In this document: positions 23,930-34,908 of the stretch, piece after piece
How the letters are laid out: each line of letters begins with the position of its first letter
Position numbering within the stretch: position 1 is the stretch's first letter
Assembly: GCA_963920525.1 (NCBI GenBank)
Contig: OY986437.1
Coordinates: forward strand, 60,158,330-60,222,329
DNA: 64,000 bases
Direction of reading: 5' to 3'
Source: Dichetophora obliterata
Lineage: Eukaryota > Arthropoda > Insecta > Diptera > Sciomyzidae
Notes under the pieces: model-generated
The model's database searches: none
Seen by the model: the letters and a program-made list of their open reading frames with translations, nothing else
What the model was told of the DNA's origin: nothing
Made by a program: the position numbers and the translations under genes

Positions 23930-24540
23930 ATATATTTTTAGCCATAACTTTTGATTGGAAAAAGATATTGGGGTAATTTTTTCACATAAATTTTTATTGG
24001 AGACTTGACTTTTTTGTTAAAAATATAAAAACAACATTTGGGAAAAAATAAATTTCGCGAAAAAAATCAAAGGTTTTGATGACAAAAACAGTAAAATAAT
24101 TTTTGCGCTTAGCTGGAAGAATTTTTGCAAATAAATGTTATGTTATATGAAAGGTAGCCAGATGTGCAATTTTTAATTGATTTACTTTTTACAACAACAA
24201 CAATTCTTGAGACATTTTTTGAGTAAAAAGTCAATATTTTGGACCTTTTTTGATATAATCATAAAACATATATACACTAACTAAAGGGTACAGTTCAACC
24301 TGTTTTTGTGAAGTTATTTTATTGAAATTTTGAACGAAAAAAATTTGAATGAAATATATTAATGGACAGCGGAGATATTTGCATCGAAAGACCAAACTTT
24401 GATTTTCATGTCGTTTTTTTCTCATTCTTAGGTAACGATGTTTTATGAAAAAGTCGTTGTACTGAAAATGTCTACAATTTTGAAGATATGTGAGTGTTTT
24501 TGATGTCAAAATAACAAAAAATTTTTAAAATTAAATACAC
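23930..24540 (+). repeat. Diverged dispersed repeat, copy 2
   Basis: Partner of 980-1500; see that entry for shared words. The minus-strand ORF inside (24231-24509) is not conserved in the other copy. Confidence 0.6.
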
Positions 24541-24625
24541 AAAAATCTCCGATCGTAAAAAGTTTTACAATAACAAAATTACCGTTAGTTGAAAAATTTC
24601 AGAGGGTGCGTGGCAAAAACAAACT

Positions 24626-24761
24626 GCATTATTCTGTATCACGAAGAAGCACACCAACGATGAGAAAGACACGAGAAGCAATACTTTCTTTCATACAAAA
24701 TTGTATTGCTTCTCGTGTCTTTCTCATCGTTGGTGTGCTTGTTCGTGATACAGAATAATGC
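24626..24761. repeat. Near-perfect hairpin, 59-bp arms
   Basis: The arms are 24626-24684 and 24703-24761, with one mismatch (acgaaG versus acgaaC) and an 18-nt loop. The stem includes GACACGAGAAGCAATA and CACACCAACGATGAG. The flanks are 'aact' and 'acta', so a 3-bp ACT duplication is possible. A related shorter hairpin is at 48631-48703. It could be a minimal foldback MITE or a transcribed hairpin RNA source. Confidence 0.9.
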
Positions 24762-24779
24762 ACTAAGTATGTAACATTT

Positions 24780-24895
24780 TAAGTTGGGATAAACCTAATA
24801 TGTGTACCTAGTTTGAACGAAATCCGCTGAGCCGTTTAGATTTGTATAAAGGCCAAACAAACAAACAAACAGAAAATTAGTTTTCTTACTATAGA
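24780..24895 (+). other. Possible 3' end of an old element
   Basis: 'gaacgaaatccgctgagcc', 'gtttaga' and then AAACAAACAAACAAACAG resemble the 3' parts of several insect transposons (Helitron- or LINE-derived). No other part is recognisable. Confidence 0.3.
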
Positions 24896-24898
24896 TTG

Positions 24899-25260
24899 TT
24901 AAAATTACATTTCAGTATTTCTAAGGAAGTATCATGTGTTTCAAACATTGTGTTATTTTGTACAGCTAGTTTAAGAAAGGTTTTTATTTAAAAGTAGCAT
25001 CATTGAATTTTTTGTACATGTTCTTAAAATTGAAACAAAAAAATAATCGACTAGTATAATCATTTTAGTATATCTTAGTTAGAATTTTGTGATATTTTGT
25101 ACCGCTTGTTTAAGGAAGTTTTGTTTTTTAATTTTTAAGGTCACATTTCGGTATTTCTAAGGTAGTATCACGTCATATTGCTTACAGCTGGTTAAAAAAG
25201 ATGTTTAGTCTTGTATTATTAAAATCACATTTCAGTACTTTTTAAGAAGTATCATAGGTT
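24899..25260 (+). repeat. Degenerate repeated unit around LINE B
   Basis: Three copies of 'acatttc(a/g)gta.tt...aag.agtatcat' start near 24905, 25142 and 25225. A further related piece ('tttcttaggtagtatcata') lies at about 29135-29155, beyond LINE B. This suggests LINE B inserted into this array. Confidence 0.5.
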
Positions 25261-25668
25261 TAACACATTGGGCCTTACTAATAGTTGTTTTAATGCCAAC
25301 TCTTAATTGAGTGTGAGCTTCTCTGACATTATTTCTATAGAATTTGTTTTCAAAAAGCTTACACTAAATTTTCAGCCCTATTTTGGCAAAGTAGCGATTG
25401 TTAGCCAATATTTTTAATATGTATATGTGTTTGTTGTAATTTTTGTTTTCAAAACAAAATTTGAATATCAAAAACAAAACTTTTACTGAAATTGTCACTA
25501 TCTGAAAAGCAGGTGACAATTTTTATCAAAATTAATTATTTTTGAGCTTCAAATTTTGTTTGAAATCAAAAAATTACAAGAATACTGGGTAACAATTTTT
25601 ACTTTGCCAGAATAGAGCTGTTAGAGTCGACAATAAAATGACTATCGGTAAGTCCTATTGTGTTGTAT
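25261..25668. other. Non-coding spacer
   Basis: No gene seen. It has 'caaaatttgaatatcaaaaa'-type words repeated in both orientations around 25445-25570. Confidence 0.35.
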
Positions 25669-25985
25669 TTTTTTATTTATTTATTTATTTATTTATTTGT
25701 TAACGTCTATGGAATAATAATCCTTACAGACTAAGCAATAGTAATTTAATAAATAACAAATATAAAATATAATAAACTAGTTTATATTTAACAATAGTGT
25801 AATAGTGGTTTTAAAAAGCATCTTTAGGCTTGATAGATACAGTTTATTTATTTGTTAACGTCTATGGATAATATCCTTACAGACTAAGCAAACATAATTT
25901 AATAAGTAATAAAAATAAAGATTAAAACTAGTTTCTATTTAACAATAGTGTAATAGTGGTTTTAAAAGCAACTTTGGGCATAGAA
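25669..25985 (-). repeat. Tandemly duplicated LINE B 3' UTR
   Basis: Two successive copies of 'tttatttgttaacgtctatgg ... cagactaagca ... aactagttt.tatttaacaatagtgtaatagtggtttt' start at about 25690 and 25846 (plus-strand view). Each begins with a T/ATTT tail remnant. The outer copy would be a separate 5'-truncated LINE end joined directly to the inner one. Confidence 0.75.
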
Positions 25986-26044
25986 AAATCGAGTAAGTTA
26001 TTATTATAGATACTGTTTAAAGCTATAAGAGCTCTATTAATTGG

Positions 26045-28726
26045 CTAATTAGAGGCATAATTAGTTCTATGACAGCTAATGTAAAAATAATTCGAGCTCC
26101 GTAACGACTTTTGCGGAATATTAAACGATATTAATTTAAGTAAGTTTTCACAAATAACATTTCCATTAATCAGATCATAAAAAAACATGATACTATGCAG
26201 TAGTCTTCTATCTTCGAGAGATGATAGACCAATAAGCAACCGACGTGTCCTATATGAGGGAAGAGGTTCAGGAAAAATAAAAGAGCACAAAGCAAATTTT
26301 AAGAATCTTTTTTGAACTTTTTCCAGTCTAGCAATATGTATCGAGTAAAAAGGACTCCAAATAAATGAGGCGTATTCAAGGCTAGATCTAACAAGGGAAG
26401 TATATAATGTTTTTAGTATGTAAGGGTCAACAAACCCAACACTGTTACGCCTAAGAAACGCTAAAAGTGAATATGCTTTGGGGATAATTCTTTTTAAGTG
26501 AGAGCTAAAAGTTAAGATAGAATCAAAAATTACACAAATGTTACGAATTTCTGATAATCTGGCTAACTTAGTGTTATCAAAATTATAATCAAAAATAGTT
26601 GGTGAGTGGAGCTTGTAATAAGAGACAACAAAACATTTTCCGAGGTTAAGAGATAATTTGTTTTGTTTAAACCAGGAAAAGACATTATCAAAATCAAACT
26701 GGAGACGAGAAGCGTCGCAATCACTTTTAACTTTAAGGAAAACCTTAAGATCATCCGCTTAAAGTAAAAACTTAGCATTAAGAAAGCATTTAGAAACATC
26801 ATTAATGAAGATAACAAAAAGTAATGGTCCAAGGATGCTACCTTGTGGAACCCCAGACACTGCTAAAAATGGCGAAGATTTTGCATTGTCAATGACAACA
26901 TAAGAAACCCTATTTGAGAGGTATGAACTCATCCAAGATAGAAAAATGGAATGAAAACCAATCTTGGCAAGCTTGAGCAATAAAATATCGTGTGACAACC
27001 TGTCAAAAGCCTTAGAGATGTCAGAGTAAACGACATCAAGCTGGTGCCGATCTTCAAAAGAAGAGATGCAGTAATTTATGAAGACACTCAGGTTAGTTGT
27101 AGTTGACCTGCCAGATACGAATCCATAAAGTACATTTTATCTTTACCATTTTTTTCAAAAAGCTTTGAAACGTTAGTCAACTTTGAGATGGGTCTATAGT
27201 TTAGAACATCGTGCTTGTTGCCAGCCTTGAATATGGGTTTGATAAGCGAAACTTTCCATTTTTCAACGAATTCACCAGATTTTAATGATTTATTGAAAAT
27301 TATATAAATTGGTACGGATAAAGAATAAACACATTGTTTGAGTAAATAAGCACTAAGAACATCAAGATCGCACTTAACTGAATTTTTCAGGGAGGCAATA
27401 GCTGTTTTAACGTCAGACAGGGAGACCGATAAATAGCCAAAGTTTACGCAAGAGTCAAAATTATCAACAACCTGAGGGTTAACAGATGCCAAATTTTGCT
27501 CAAAATTAGACTTAAAATAGTCAGCGAACAATTGAGCTGTTTTAGCAGCAGAGTTTGATATTTTATCCATATAAAACATAGGAGAGGGGATAGTTGATGA
27601 AATATTTTTAGATTTAATAAAGCTCCAAAAGGACTTGGCATCCGTTTGTATACGATTTTCAATGCTAAGAATGTACTGCTTATAAAGAAATTTCTTCAAA
27701 AAATTAAATTCACGAGCAAAATGTAAATACTTTGCTTTGCAATCGAGGTTTCCAGTTCGTCTCAATACATTGAAAGATTTATTCCTTAAATTTTTCAGTG
27801 TTTTCAACCCTCTAGTATACCAAGGAAGCTTATGTAATTTGGTCTTAAAAGGAATGTTATTTGCAAAGATATTAGATAGGTGCTTAAGAAAGATATCATA
27901 GCAACCAGAAGCAACCAAATTATCCAACAACGATTCCCAATTAATATCAGTAATGAGCCGATTAATAGTTCCAAGATTGCAATTTTTAAAATCATAACGA
28001 TGTTTTGCAGAACTAGTAACACTGAGAAATTCATAAAATTTAATATTAAAGGCAATGGCTGAGTCATGAATACTATGTTCAGAAATAGGGAAAGGACACT
28101 TATATAAATCAAAACTAAGTGACTTATTTATAAAAATTAAATCAAGTAAATTACGTAACTTATTGAAAATGGTATTAATTTGTATAAGATCCAAATTGAA
28201 AAAAACTATCGATGAGATGAATTTCATAAGCATGGTTAACATTTGTTGGCAAGTATACGTTGTCATCGGTTGAAAAGGCCCAATTTAATTTGCTGAGGTT
28301 AAAATCTCCAACGACGCAAAAATGTTCACATTCATCATCTGCGGATAGTGTTAATTTATTGTTGACGTGTGCACTATAGATTTTATTAGAACTGTTTGGC
28401 GGGATGTATGAGGCACAAACAAAAATCTTTCCTTTAGGAAGAAGGATGGAGATGCAAACCAGGTCAATTAATCCATTCAACGTGTCAATATTGCATAGCG
28501 ATGAACATAAATTTTTACGGACGATAATAACAACTCCCCCACCTCTAGAGCAACCAGTTTGAACAGCAGAACGATCCTTGTGATAAACTTGGAAGATAGA
28601 TGGGTCAGCAATCTCCTCATCAAAAAAATCATTGGTAAGCCAGGTTTCAACTAGTATCAATACATCAAAATCATTTTCAGTGCAAAAAGAGTGCGTTGTA
28701 TTAAGTTTAGAGCGCATCCCAGACAA
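26045..28726 (-). pseudogene. ORF2 of LINE B: AP-endonuclease and reverse transcriptase
   Basis: Read on the minus strand. 28726-28175 holds the endonuclease part (LVETWL, RGGGVVIIV, ASYIPPN, VGDFNLSKLNW). 28266-27088 continues with LLDLIFIN and the linker to RT fingers (NYRPISKLT near 27205). 26998-26759 has SGVPQGSILGPLLF and then a stop exactly where the Y of YADD should be, followed by ADDLKV. 26290-26045 is the C-terminal region. Frameshifts separate these pieces (near 28260, 27130-27000, 26830-26760 and before 26290). The enzyme would nick DNA and copy the element RNA; this copy cannot. Confidence 0.85.
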
Positions 28727-28830
28727 ATTTTTTTGGTAGTAGAATTTAAAAGAATTTTTGACAGTGTTGCAGTTTGATGGTAAATTTGGATTTGCATTTG
28801 AGGCACACTCAGTTGTAAAAACACAGTTCG

Positions 28831-29064
28831 TTAGTTTTTTGAAGAGGTTGAGGGGAAGTCATTTAGAGTCTGGTTGTTTAAATCGTGAGATGGCCTAGGA
28901 CGTAGAATGAAGTCACGAACTAGGACCCCGAAAGGCCAAAAGTCTTTGCATATTATGTGAGCATAGTCTGACTCATGAGCATAGATTCTGAACGAAGCAA
29001 TATCCTGTTGAGGTTTTTGAGTGAACTTTAAGCAAGTGATGGTTGAACCTGAATGCGGATTCAT
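28831..29064 (-). pseudogene. ORF1 C-terminal remnant of LINE B
   Basis: Seventy-seven codons aligning in pattern with the LINE A ORF1 tail: a CLKFTQKP strand, SFRIYAHESD, WPFGVLVRDF and a basic C-terminus. The upstream ORF1 is absent. About 100 bases separate its stop from the first endonuclease motif, unlike the overlap in LINE A. Confidence 0.6.
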
Positions 29065-29186
29065 TCAGTTTATTTTGTACGGACAGTTTTAAAAAAGTTT
29101 TAATTTTTAAAATTTTTAAAAAACCCTAAATTTTTTCTTAGGTAGTATCATAGAATTTTTTGTAGAATATTCTAGAATTTTTTTTT

Positions 29187-29305
29187 CTAGAGGCGATCCC
29201 AGGACCCCAAAAATCCTGGGATTTTAGGCCTTGCAATCCCGGAACTGTCGGGACTAAGAAAGGTCCGGGATCCCGATTTCCCGGAATCCTGGGATTGGAT
29301 TGCCC
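29187..29305. repeat. CCGGGA-rich block
   Basis: A GC-rich island for this window, built of alternating 'cctgggat', 'tcccgg' and 'gggatcccg' words that can pair with each other. It is probably the end of a non-autonomous transposon, but I see only one side. Confidence 0.4.
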
Positions 29306-29329
29306 TAAACGCGACTGTAAAGTAAATAG

Positions 29330-29844
29330 CGGTCAACTGTATGGCTCTTTCAAAATTAATCAAATCCAACAATAGTTTTTCGGGCTTGAAGCAATGCGAG
29401 GCAAATGATCGCCAGTTTCTTCCAAAAAACTGGACATTTGACACATAGAATCTCAATTCGTAATGGTACACAACCGTTTGTTTTTCAAAAGTGTTTCGGG
29501 AAATAAGAAAATCAAACAAGCGCCGAAGAATCATTCTTCATCCAGACAATGCTGCCACATCAGTTTAAACAAAAGTATTTTTGAGCACTCAAAACAAGAA
29601 CTTAATGTCGTAAACTCCTTATTTAGTACCCAATGACTTTCTTTTGTTCTCGCATATCGAGAGCAAGCTACGTGGACAACGATTTTCGACGCCAAAAGAA
29701 GCCGTTGATGCGTTGATACAAAATTATGTTTTGGAGGTGTCTCTAGAAAAATGGGATATATGCTATGAAAAAGGGTTCGAACGCATGCAAAAATGTATTA
29801 ATCTTAAAGAAGAATATTTCAAAAACCAACAAAGCTATTTTTAG
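29330..29844 (+). pseudogene. Mariner transposase remnant (C-terminal two thirds)
   Basis: In successive frames it reads VWLFQN..NPT, RQMIASFFQKTGH, then HPDNAATS (second catalytic D), VPNDFLLF in place of the usual DLAPNDFFLF, and KLRGQRFSTPKEAVDA to a YFKNQ end. It matches the C-terminal layout of irritans-type mariner transposases. It has in-frame stops and frameshifts, and the third catalytic D appears lost (LVPND). No TIRs were recognised. Confidence 0.75.
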
Positions 29845-31548
29845 TGAAAAAATTTGGTCTTTCTATTTATTCCCTAAATATATATAGAAACCCTCGTAAA
29901 AGAAAAAAAGTTAAGTTCTTTCTAAAAGTAGTAGAATATGATCTTCTTTAACATATTCCACTACTTTTCTAATGGGTAAATAAAATACACAAGAAAAGTC
30001 ATTATTTCTAGGAATTCTTATTGTTTTTTTTATCAGTTTATATGTTACATTAATTGCACTAAAGTTTTCTTAATTACGTTAGCTACTCCTGCGCAACCGC
30101 TGCTACTTAGTAAATGTATAAATTTAAAATGAGCGCATTTAAATGCGAGCTCATTCGACACGGATTTAAAATTCCTTAACAGGTCATTAAATTTTCAACC
30201 CACCCGACTCGTCCTTGTCGGGGGAGAAAGGAAAAAACTCAGACACTTTATTGATGACAAACGCTTAACTCTAATCATTTCAGTTCTTGGTCGTCTGCAC
30301 GGTTGGTTGGGCAAAGCAAACTCCAGCCAACATAGCCACCCAGTCATCATTGGTAGCCAAGGTAAACAGTAGAGTGGAAATTAAAGGATCATTAAGAGAT
30401 TTCCCTGCTTGTGCGCTGCGCTGCGTACCATTACTTTGAGAGGTAAATATTTGCGTTGAAAGTGTGCTACAAATGTTTTGGAAACTTTCACATTTTAAAG
30501 TACTTGCAAGGACGATTTATGCTGCAGATTGAGAATTTTCAATTAAAGTTTAATTTTTCTTGGGGCTCAACAAGATGCTTTGCTCATATTTTATCAGATT
30601 ATACTGTTGTGTGCTTTTTGTTTTTCGTAAAATTTTTTATTTTTGTTTGCGTGCAATGCATATTTTTTTTAAATTTATCGCAATTGCTTACTGCTCCTCT
30701 TACCGAAATTCAATTTGCTCACGTGACCGTGAACAACACGCACATTTTACTTTATATTTCTTGTATATTTTGTTTTTATCTTGTCTTGCCAACAGTCTTG
30801 CCAACAGTCTTGCTTATACTATGCTTGAATCTCAATAACAAGCTGTCGGATTTTTCCATTATATACCCAATATGCTTTAGTAAACAGTTGATTCCAAGGA
30901 CAACGCGTTGTTGTTGTGGTGCACAGATTTAAAGAATCAAATTCCGGCTATCTTATAGTAAAAGAGGAAAATTTAATTCTTTTTCTTTTCCACTCAGTGT
31001 AGAAAATGTGTGAAATACAATAAAAGCTGAAGATGATGATGAAAGACATAATGCTTGAAGAAGAATAAGAAGAAGAAGAAGGAAAACCACTTCAGCAAAA
31101 ATAAATTGGCTACCATGGTTGCGAGCACGTTTTTGTTCTTGACCAAATGTCAGGAATTATCCAAAATAAATATACATAAAAAAAGAGCACAAAGCATATT
31201 TATGGTTAACGCTTGATTAAACAGTAGCAAAAAAGTTTCTTAAGAATGAAAAACAATTTCAACTAAGCGGTATTTATTTATTGCCGTTCTTTGGTATCCG
31301 ATGAACGTTAATTGGGGACATAACTTTAAGGATATTTATCTATGTTTTCTGGCAAAAAAAACAAATAAGTGAACTTTAATTCATTCTGACTACTTTTGCT
31401 AATATCTTTAAGATCAAGTAAAGTATATTAATATACTACCCGTAAAAAGATAAAATTGTCAATTTTTATTGAACGATTTTTAAAGTGTTATTTTGAATGC
31501 ATTGAAAGCATAGCATGCAATTTTTAATTAAGTACAATTCTTTTCTGT
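29845..31548. other. Non-coding stretch
   Basis: No gene seen. A 19-bp imperfect hairpin lies at 29922-29970 ('aaaagtagt.gaatatg'). 30140-30950 is less AT-rich. The 158-codon ORF at 30456-30932 has hydrophobic low-complexity content and no domain, so I do not call it. Confidence 0.4.
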
Positions 31549-31890
31549 TTGTAATCGCATTCTTATAATTACGATCACAAATAATTAAAAAATAATTACG
31601 ATTACTTTAGATTACGAAAATAATCAAAAATAATCAAAAGTAGTCAAGAAAAAAATAATGCGACTACTTCAAGAAATTACTGTTGGTGCTTATTTATTAT
31701 TTAAATAATTTCTAAAAGTAGTCAAACTTTTTTTTCTTGATTACTTTAGATTATTTTTGATTATTTTTGTAATTTCAAGTAATCGTAATTATTTTTTGAT
31801 AATTTATAACGTCTCCCTCATTATTTATATAATGATTACAATTCTTTTTAAAATATAATATTATGGATTACTAATCGTAATTGCAATTTA
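31549..31890. repeat. Palindromic TAATC/GATTA element
   Basis: The left part (about 31585-31655: 'aaaataattacgattac', 'aataatcaaaaataatcaaa') is the reverse complement of the right part (about 31735-31805). A central spacer contains 'agtagtcaa' and 'aaaagtagtcaaac'. The outer bases also pair loosely. This resembles a foldback MITE with no ORF. Confidence 0.65.
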
Positions 31891-33244
31891 ACAGCCATGA
31901 TTGAAAGCACGCCAATATATTTTCCTTGCTCAAAAACTTTTATTAAAACCTAGTGCTTAAGACTTAAAGCTCCCAGAGTTTCGCTGATGATGTTGACTTT
32001 TCCTAACCGACTTGTTTCTCCTTCAATACATCAAAACCAAAGAAAATTGAATTAAATTCACAAAGGCAGATCTGACAAGTTGCTACAACGGGAAAAATAG
32101 GAGGAAAAAAAATACTGTTAATAAAAAGAGCAAATAGAAAAGTGCTGGATATAATGGGAACAAAGCTAGGATAAAACAACATAACCTGAAGCGCTATAAT
32201 GCGTGGCTCGTACAAAACACAAACAACGTCAGCTTAGTCAGACACCAATACAAAGGAAAGCTTAAAGTCACAAAAACTCTTACTGTTTTGCAAACTAACA
32301 TATAGACAAATATAGCCACACTCTGCAGCCAACAATGATGCTACAAACACACCACTATACACACACACGCACACAAACGCTCGCAAAAACACTGTGACAA
32401 TGACCGGAAATGAACAAAAGGCGTGCAATGTTTTAGCTGGAAGCTATTTCCGGATGGCTTTTATGTTGATGCTTTTGATATGTTTTAACATGTTCTACAG
32501 TAAATTTAATGCAGCATAAAAGAAATGTTTTAAATGTTGTCAGAATATAAAACACTTCAATTCGTTAAATGCCAATTTAACTTAATTTCAATTAAATCAA
32601 CAATAAAAATTGTTGGAGACTTTATTTGTTTAGAGGACTTTGGGAGTAAATCTATTAAACAATTTATTCTCAAGTCTATGCAATTCATTGGATAGAGATT
32701 TTTAAACCCAACTGTTGTAAAAAGGACATAGAGACAGATTTAAACATAAAAGGTTTAAAAGGGATTTTAACATAAAGGGTTCTCATGCCAATTTTTTTCT
32801 TTTTAATAACTTTATTTCTTAGAAAATTATATTTTGTCACGTTCAAAATTGTATCATGAAATCATTTTAATCTGTGATGTAATTTGATTTTGATATGCTT
32901 CTTAAATTTTTGAGTTGAATATAATGTTTTTCCACTACACAAAGCATCATGATTCCTAGTACATACAACGTTTGTGACAACAAAATCGAGAAATTCCTTA
33001 TCGCAAAACACAAAAGAATTTTCTTTTTAGATTGCATCAATAATCAACCCTTTCAGATCCCACGTTCCAATGAAACATTTTAAGAAACACAGTACAATAC
33101 ACAAAAATTATTGACTTCTATGAACGGATTCTGATTGAAGGAAAACAAAGTTCAGGTGTATTGTGAGTTTTAAAAGCTTACGTCTAAGAAATTTTTAATA
33201 TCAATAATAAAAATAGTAAAACACATCTAAAACTTCTAAATACT
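31891..33244. other. Non-coding stretch
   Basis: No gene seen. 32180-32480 carries CA repeats and less AT-rich sequence. The rest is AT-rich. Confidence 0.4.
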
Positions 33245-33453
33245 TCTAACGTGTTGTTGTTTCTTTGGAAAGATTCGTTAGAACAATTAATTGTTCTAAC
33301 TTTGACCTAATACTCAATAAACGATTTTAAACTATCAAACAACTAGAATTTCTGTTTAAAATCAAGAATGATTTAAACTATCAAATAATTAGAATTTGTA
33401 TTTAAATCATAGAAAATCAACATAATAAATAACAAGTTCATATTGAAAACTTT
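33245..33453 (-). repeat. Palindrome repeat family, inverted copy
   Basis: Inverted relative of 9115-9350 and 53503-53735. A 24-bp perfect palindrome with core AGAACAATTAATTGTTCT lies at 33277-33300. It starts with 'tgttgttgtttctttgga' and ends 'aaatcaacataataa'. An internal part around 'aactatcaaa.aa.tagaatttgt' is duplicated. Confidence 0.75.
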
Positions 33454-33921
33454 AAGTTGTATATTAATTTTATTTGTTGTTAGCAATTGTTTAACAACAA
33501 ATACCTTTTCTTGAAATGGTTTTTATTAAGTTGCAACAATAAACTAAACAATAAACGGCAACTCAACTACACTACCTTGATTTCAATACAAGATTCAATG
33601 CATATTTCAGCGTTTTTTGGCGAACGGGTGAAAAAGAGAGGGAAGAAAGACAAGAACAAATGACACATCAAGCGAATCTGACATAAATTTCAATTCGATT
33701 CTTGATAGATATAGAAAAGTACTTTACAATTATATAGAGAACGGTTTAAAGGTACAAAAACATGTCGTTTTCATACCAGCAAATCAGACGCTGCCGTTTT
33801 AAGTACCGTTTAGCTGGCACAGTAATATTCATGGCTTGTTGGGTTGTAATGCAATAGAGAATGCAGATGCATGTAGCTAGAGAGCCAGTATGTGGCTACA
33901 AAAAAATGTACTACTACTAGC
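33454..33921. other. Non-coding spacer
   Basis: No gene or element boundary recognised. Confidence 0.35.
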
Positions 33922-34416
33922 CAAGGTTGCCAGTTAAAATTTAAAACAATTCCGACAAAAAGTTCCCTCTTTCACAGCAACATAAATTAAATACAACAAA
34001 ATTTACCATTGTAAAGATAGAACAAAAAGTTTCTACCGCAATAAAATAGTATCAAAAAAATCCCACAATCATTAAAACTTACCACAAAAATACCACAAAT
34101 TACATATGCATTTAAAATAGCCACAAAAATCTCATTCGCATTAAAAAATACCACAATAAGTCCCATATGTACAAACAATTTAAAAAACATTTAGAAATAC
34201 CATCAAAGAAATTTTGCTTACAAAAAAGAAAAAAAAATTTAAGAAGAATATTACCAAACTCCCATGGAAATTCAAAAAACCCCACTGAACTCCCACGTCA
34301 ATTAAAAAATACCACACTGAATTAAAAATTTAATAGGTATTCCCAAAAACAAAAATTCCTAAGGGCAATTCAAAATTACCATGAATTGGATTTTTCCAAC
34401 ATAACTGGCAACGTTG
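33922..34416. mobile_element. hAT-type non-autonomous element, family CAAGGTTGCCAG
   Basis: The element is 495 bp with left end CAAGGTTGCCAGTTA and right end TAACTGGCAACGTTG. It has an exact 8-bp TSD, CTACTAGC (33914-33921 and 34417-34424). The interior is made of 'taccacaa'/'aattaaaaaatacca'/'tcccat' words, the same motif set as the larger element at 59763-61877. An 8-bp TSD with CA-starting ends indicates the hAT superfamily. There is no ORF. Confidence 0.88.
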
Positions 34417-34464
34417 CTACTAGCTGCTGATATTGTTGTTTTGGTTCCGCACGCGCTGCAAAGG

Positions 34465-34735
34465 GCTGTTTTTCACTCGGCAATTCTATGAACAATAATT
34501 GCTTTCACCGCAAGCAGGTTGTTGACTTCTCGGGTTTAAAGGAGACTTTCGTAAACCCCCTCATGCGCGGCGAATAATTCACAAACTGCTTGCGGCAAAG
34601 GCAATTATTGCCGAGTAAAAAGCGGGACAAAGAGATCTTGCTACCAGATCAAGAGAATTATTGCTCTCGGAGCAATAATTGCTTTCGTCGCAAGCTCGAG
34701 AATTTTCGTGAGTGACGAGTGAAAAGCGGGACATG
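34465..34735. repeat. Foldback-type repeat cluster
   Basis: 'ctgtttttcactcggcaatt' at 34467 is inverted against 'aattattgccgagtaaaaag' at 34602-34621 and 'cgagtgaaaagcggga' at 34717-34732. 'caataattgcttt.cgcaagc' occurs in both orientations. It forms an imperfect multi-arm palindrome without an ORF. Confidence 0.6.
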
Positions 34736-34908
34736 GTAAACAAAGTTCTGTTTATTTTCTGTGGACGATTCGGTTCATCCCCTCTAACGCTGCTCAACCA
34801 CTGTGATCTTGCTCCTCTCTGTGCGTCGTTGTTTTAGATTTGCTTGGTAATTGTTGTTGGTTCAGTTAGCTCACATTTTTTTAGATGTTCTTCATTTTTA
34901 CTCTACAT

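Larger units (their letters stand above)
25669..29100 (-). mobile_element. Jockey/CR1-like non-LTR retrotransposon B
   Basis: Minus-strand LINE. It reads ORF1 tail, endonuclease, RT, C-terminal region, 3' UTR and an (AAATA)n-type tail (seen on the plus strand as TTTATTTATTTATTTATTT at 25671-25699). The 3' UTR is present twice in tandem. The 5' limit is approximate. Confidence 0.85.

Noticed and set aside
30456..30932. 158-codon ORF with hydrophobic runs
   Set aside because: The residues follow from T-rich DNA and a short duplicated 'cttgccaacagt' unit; there is no motif or neighbour to support a gene.
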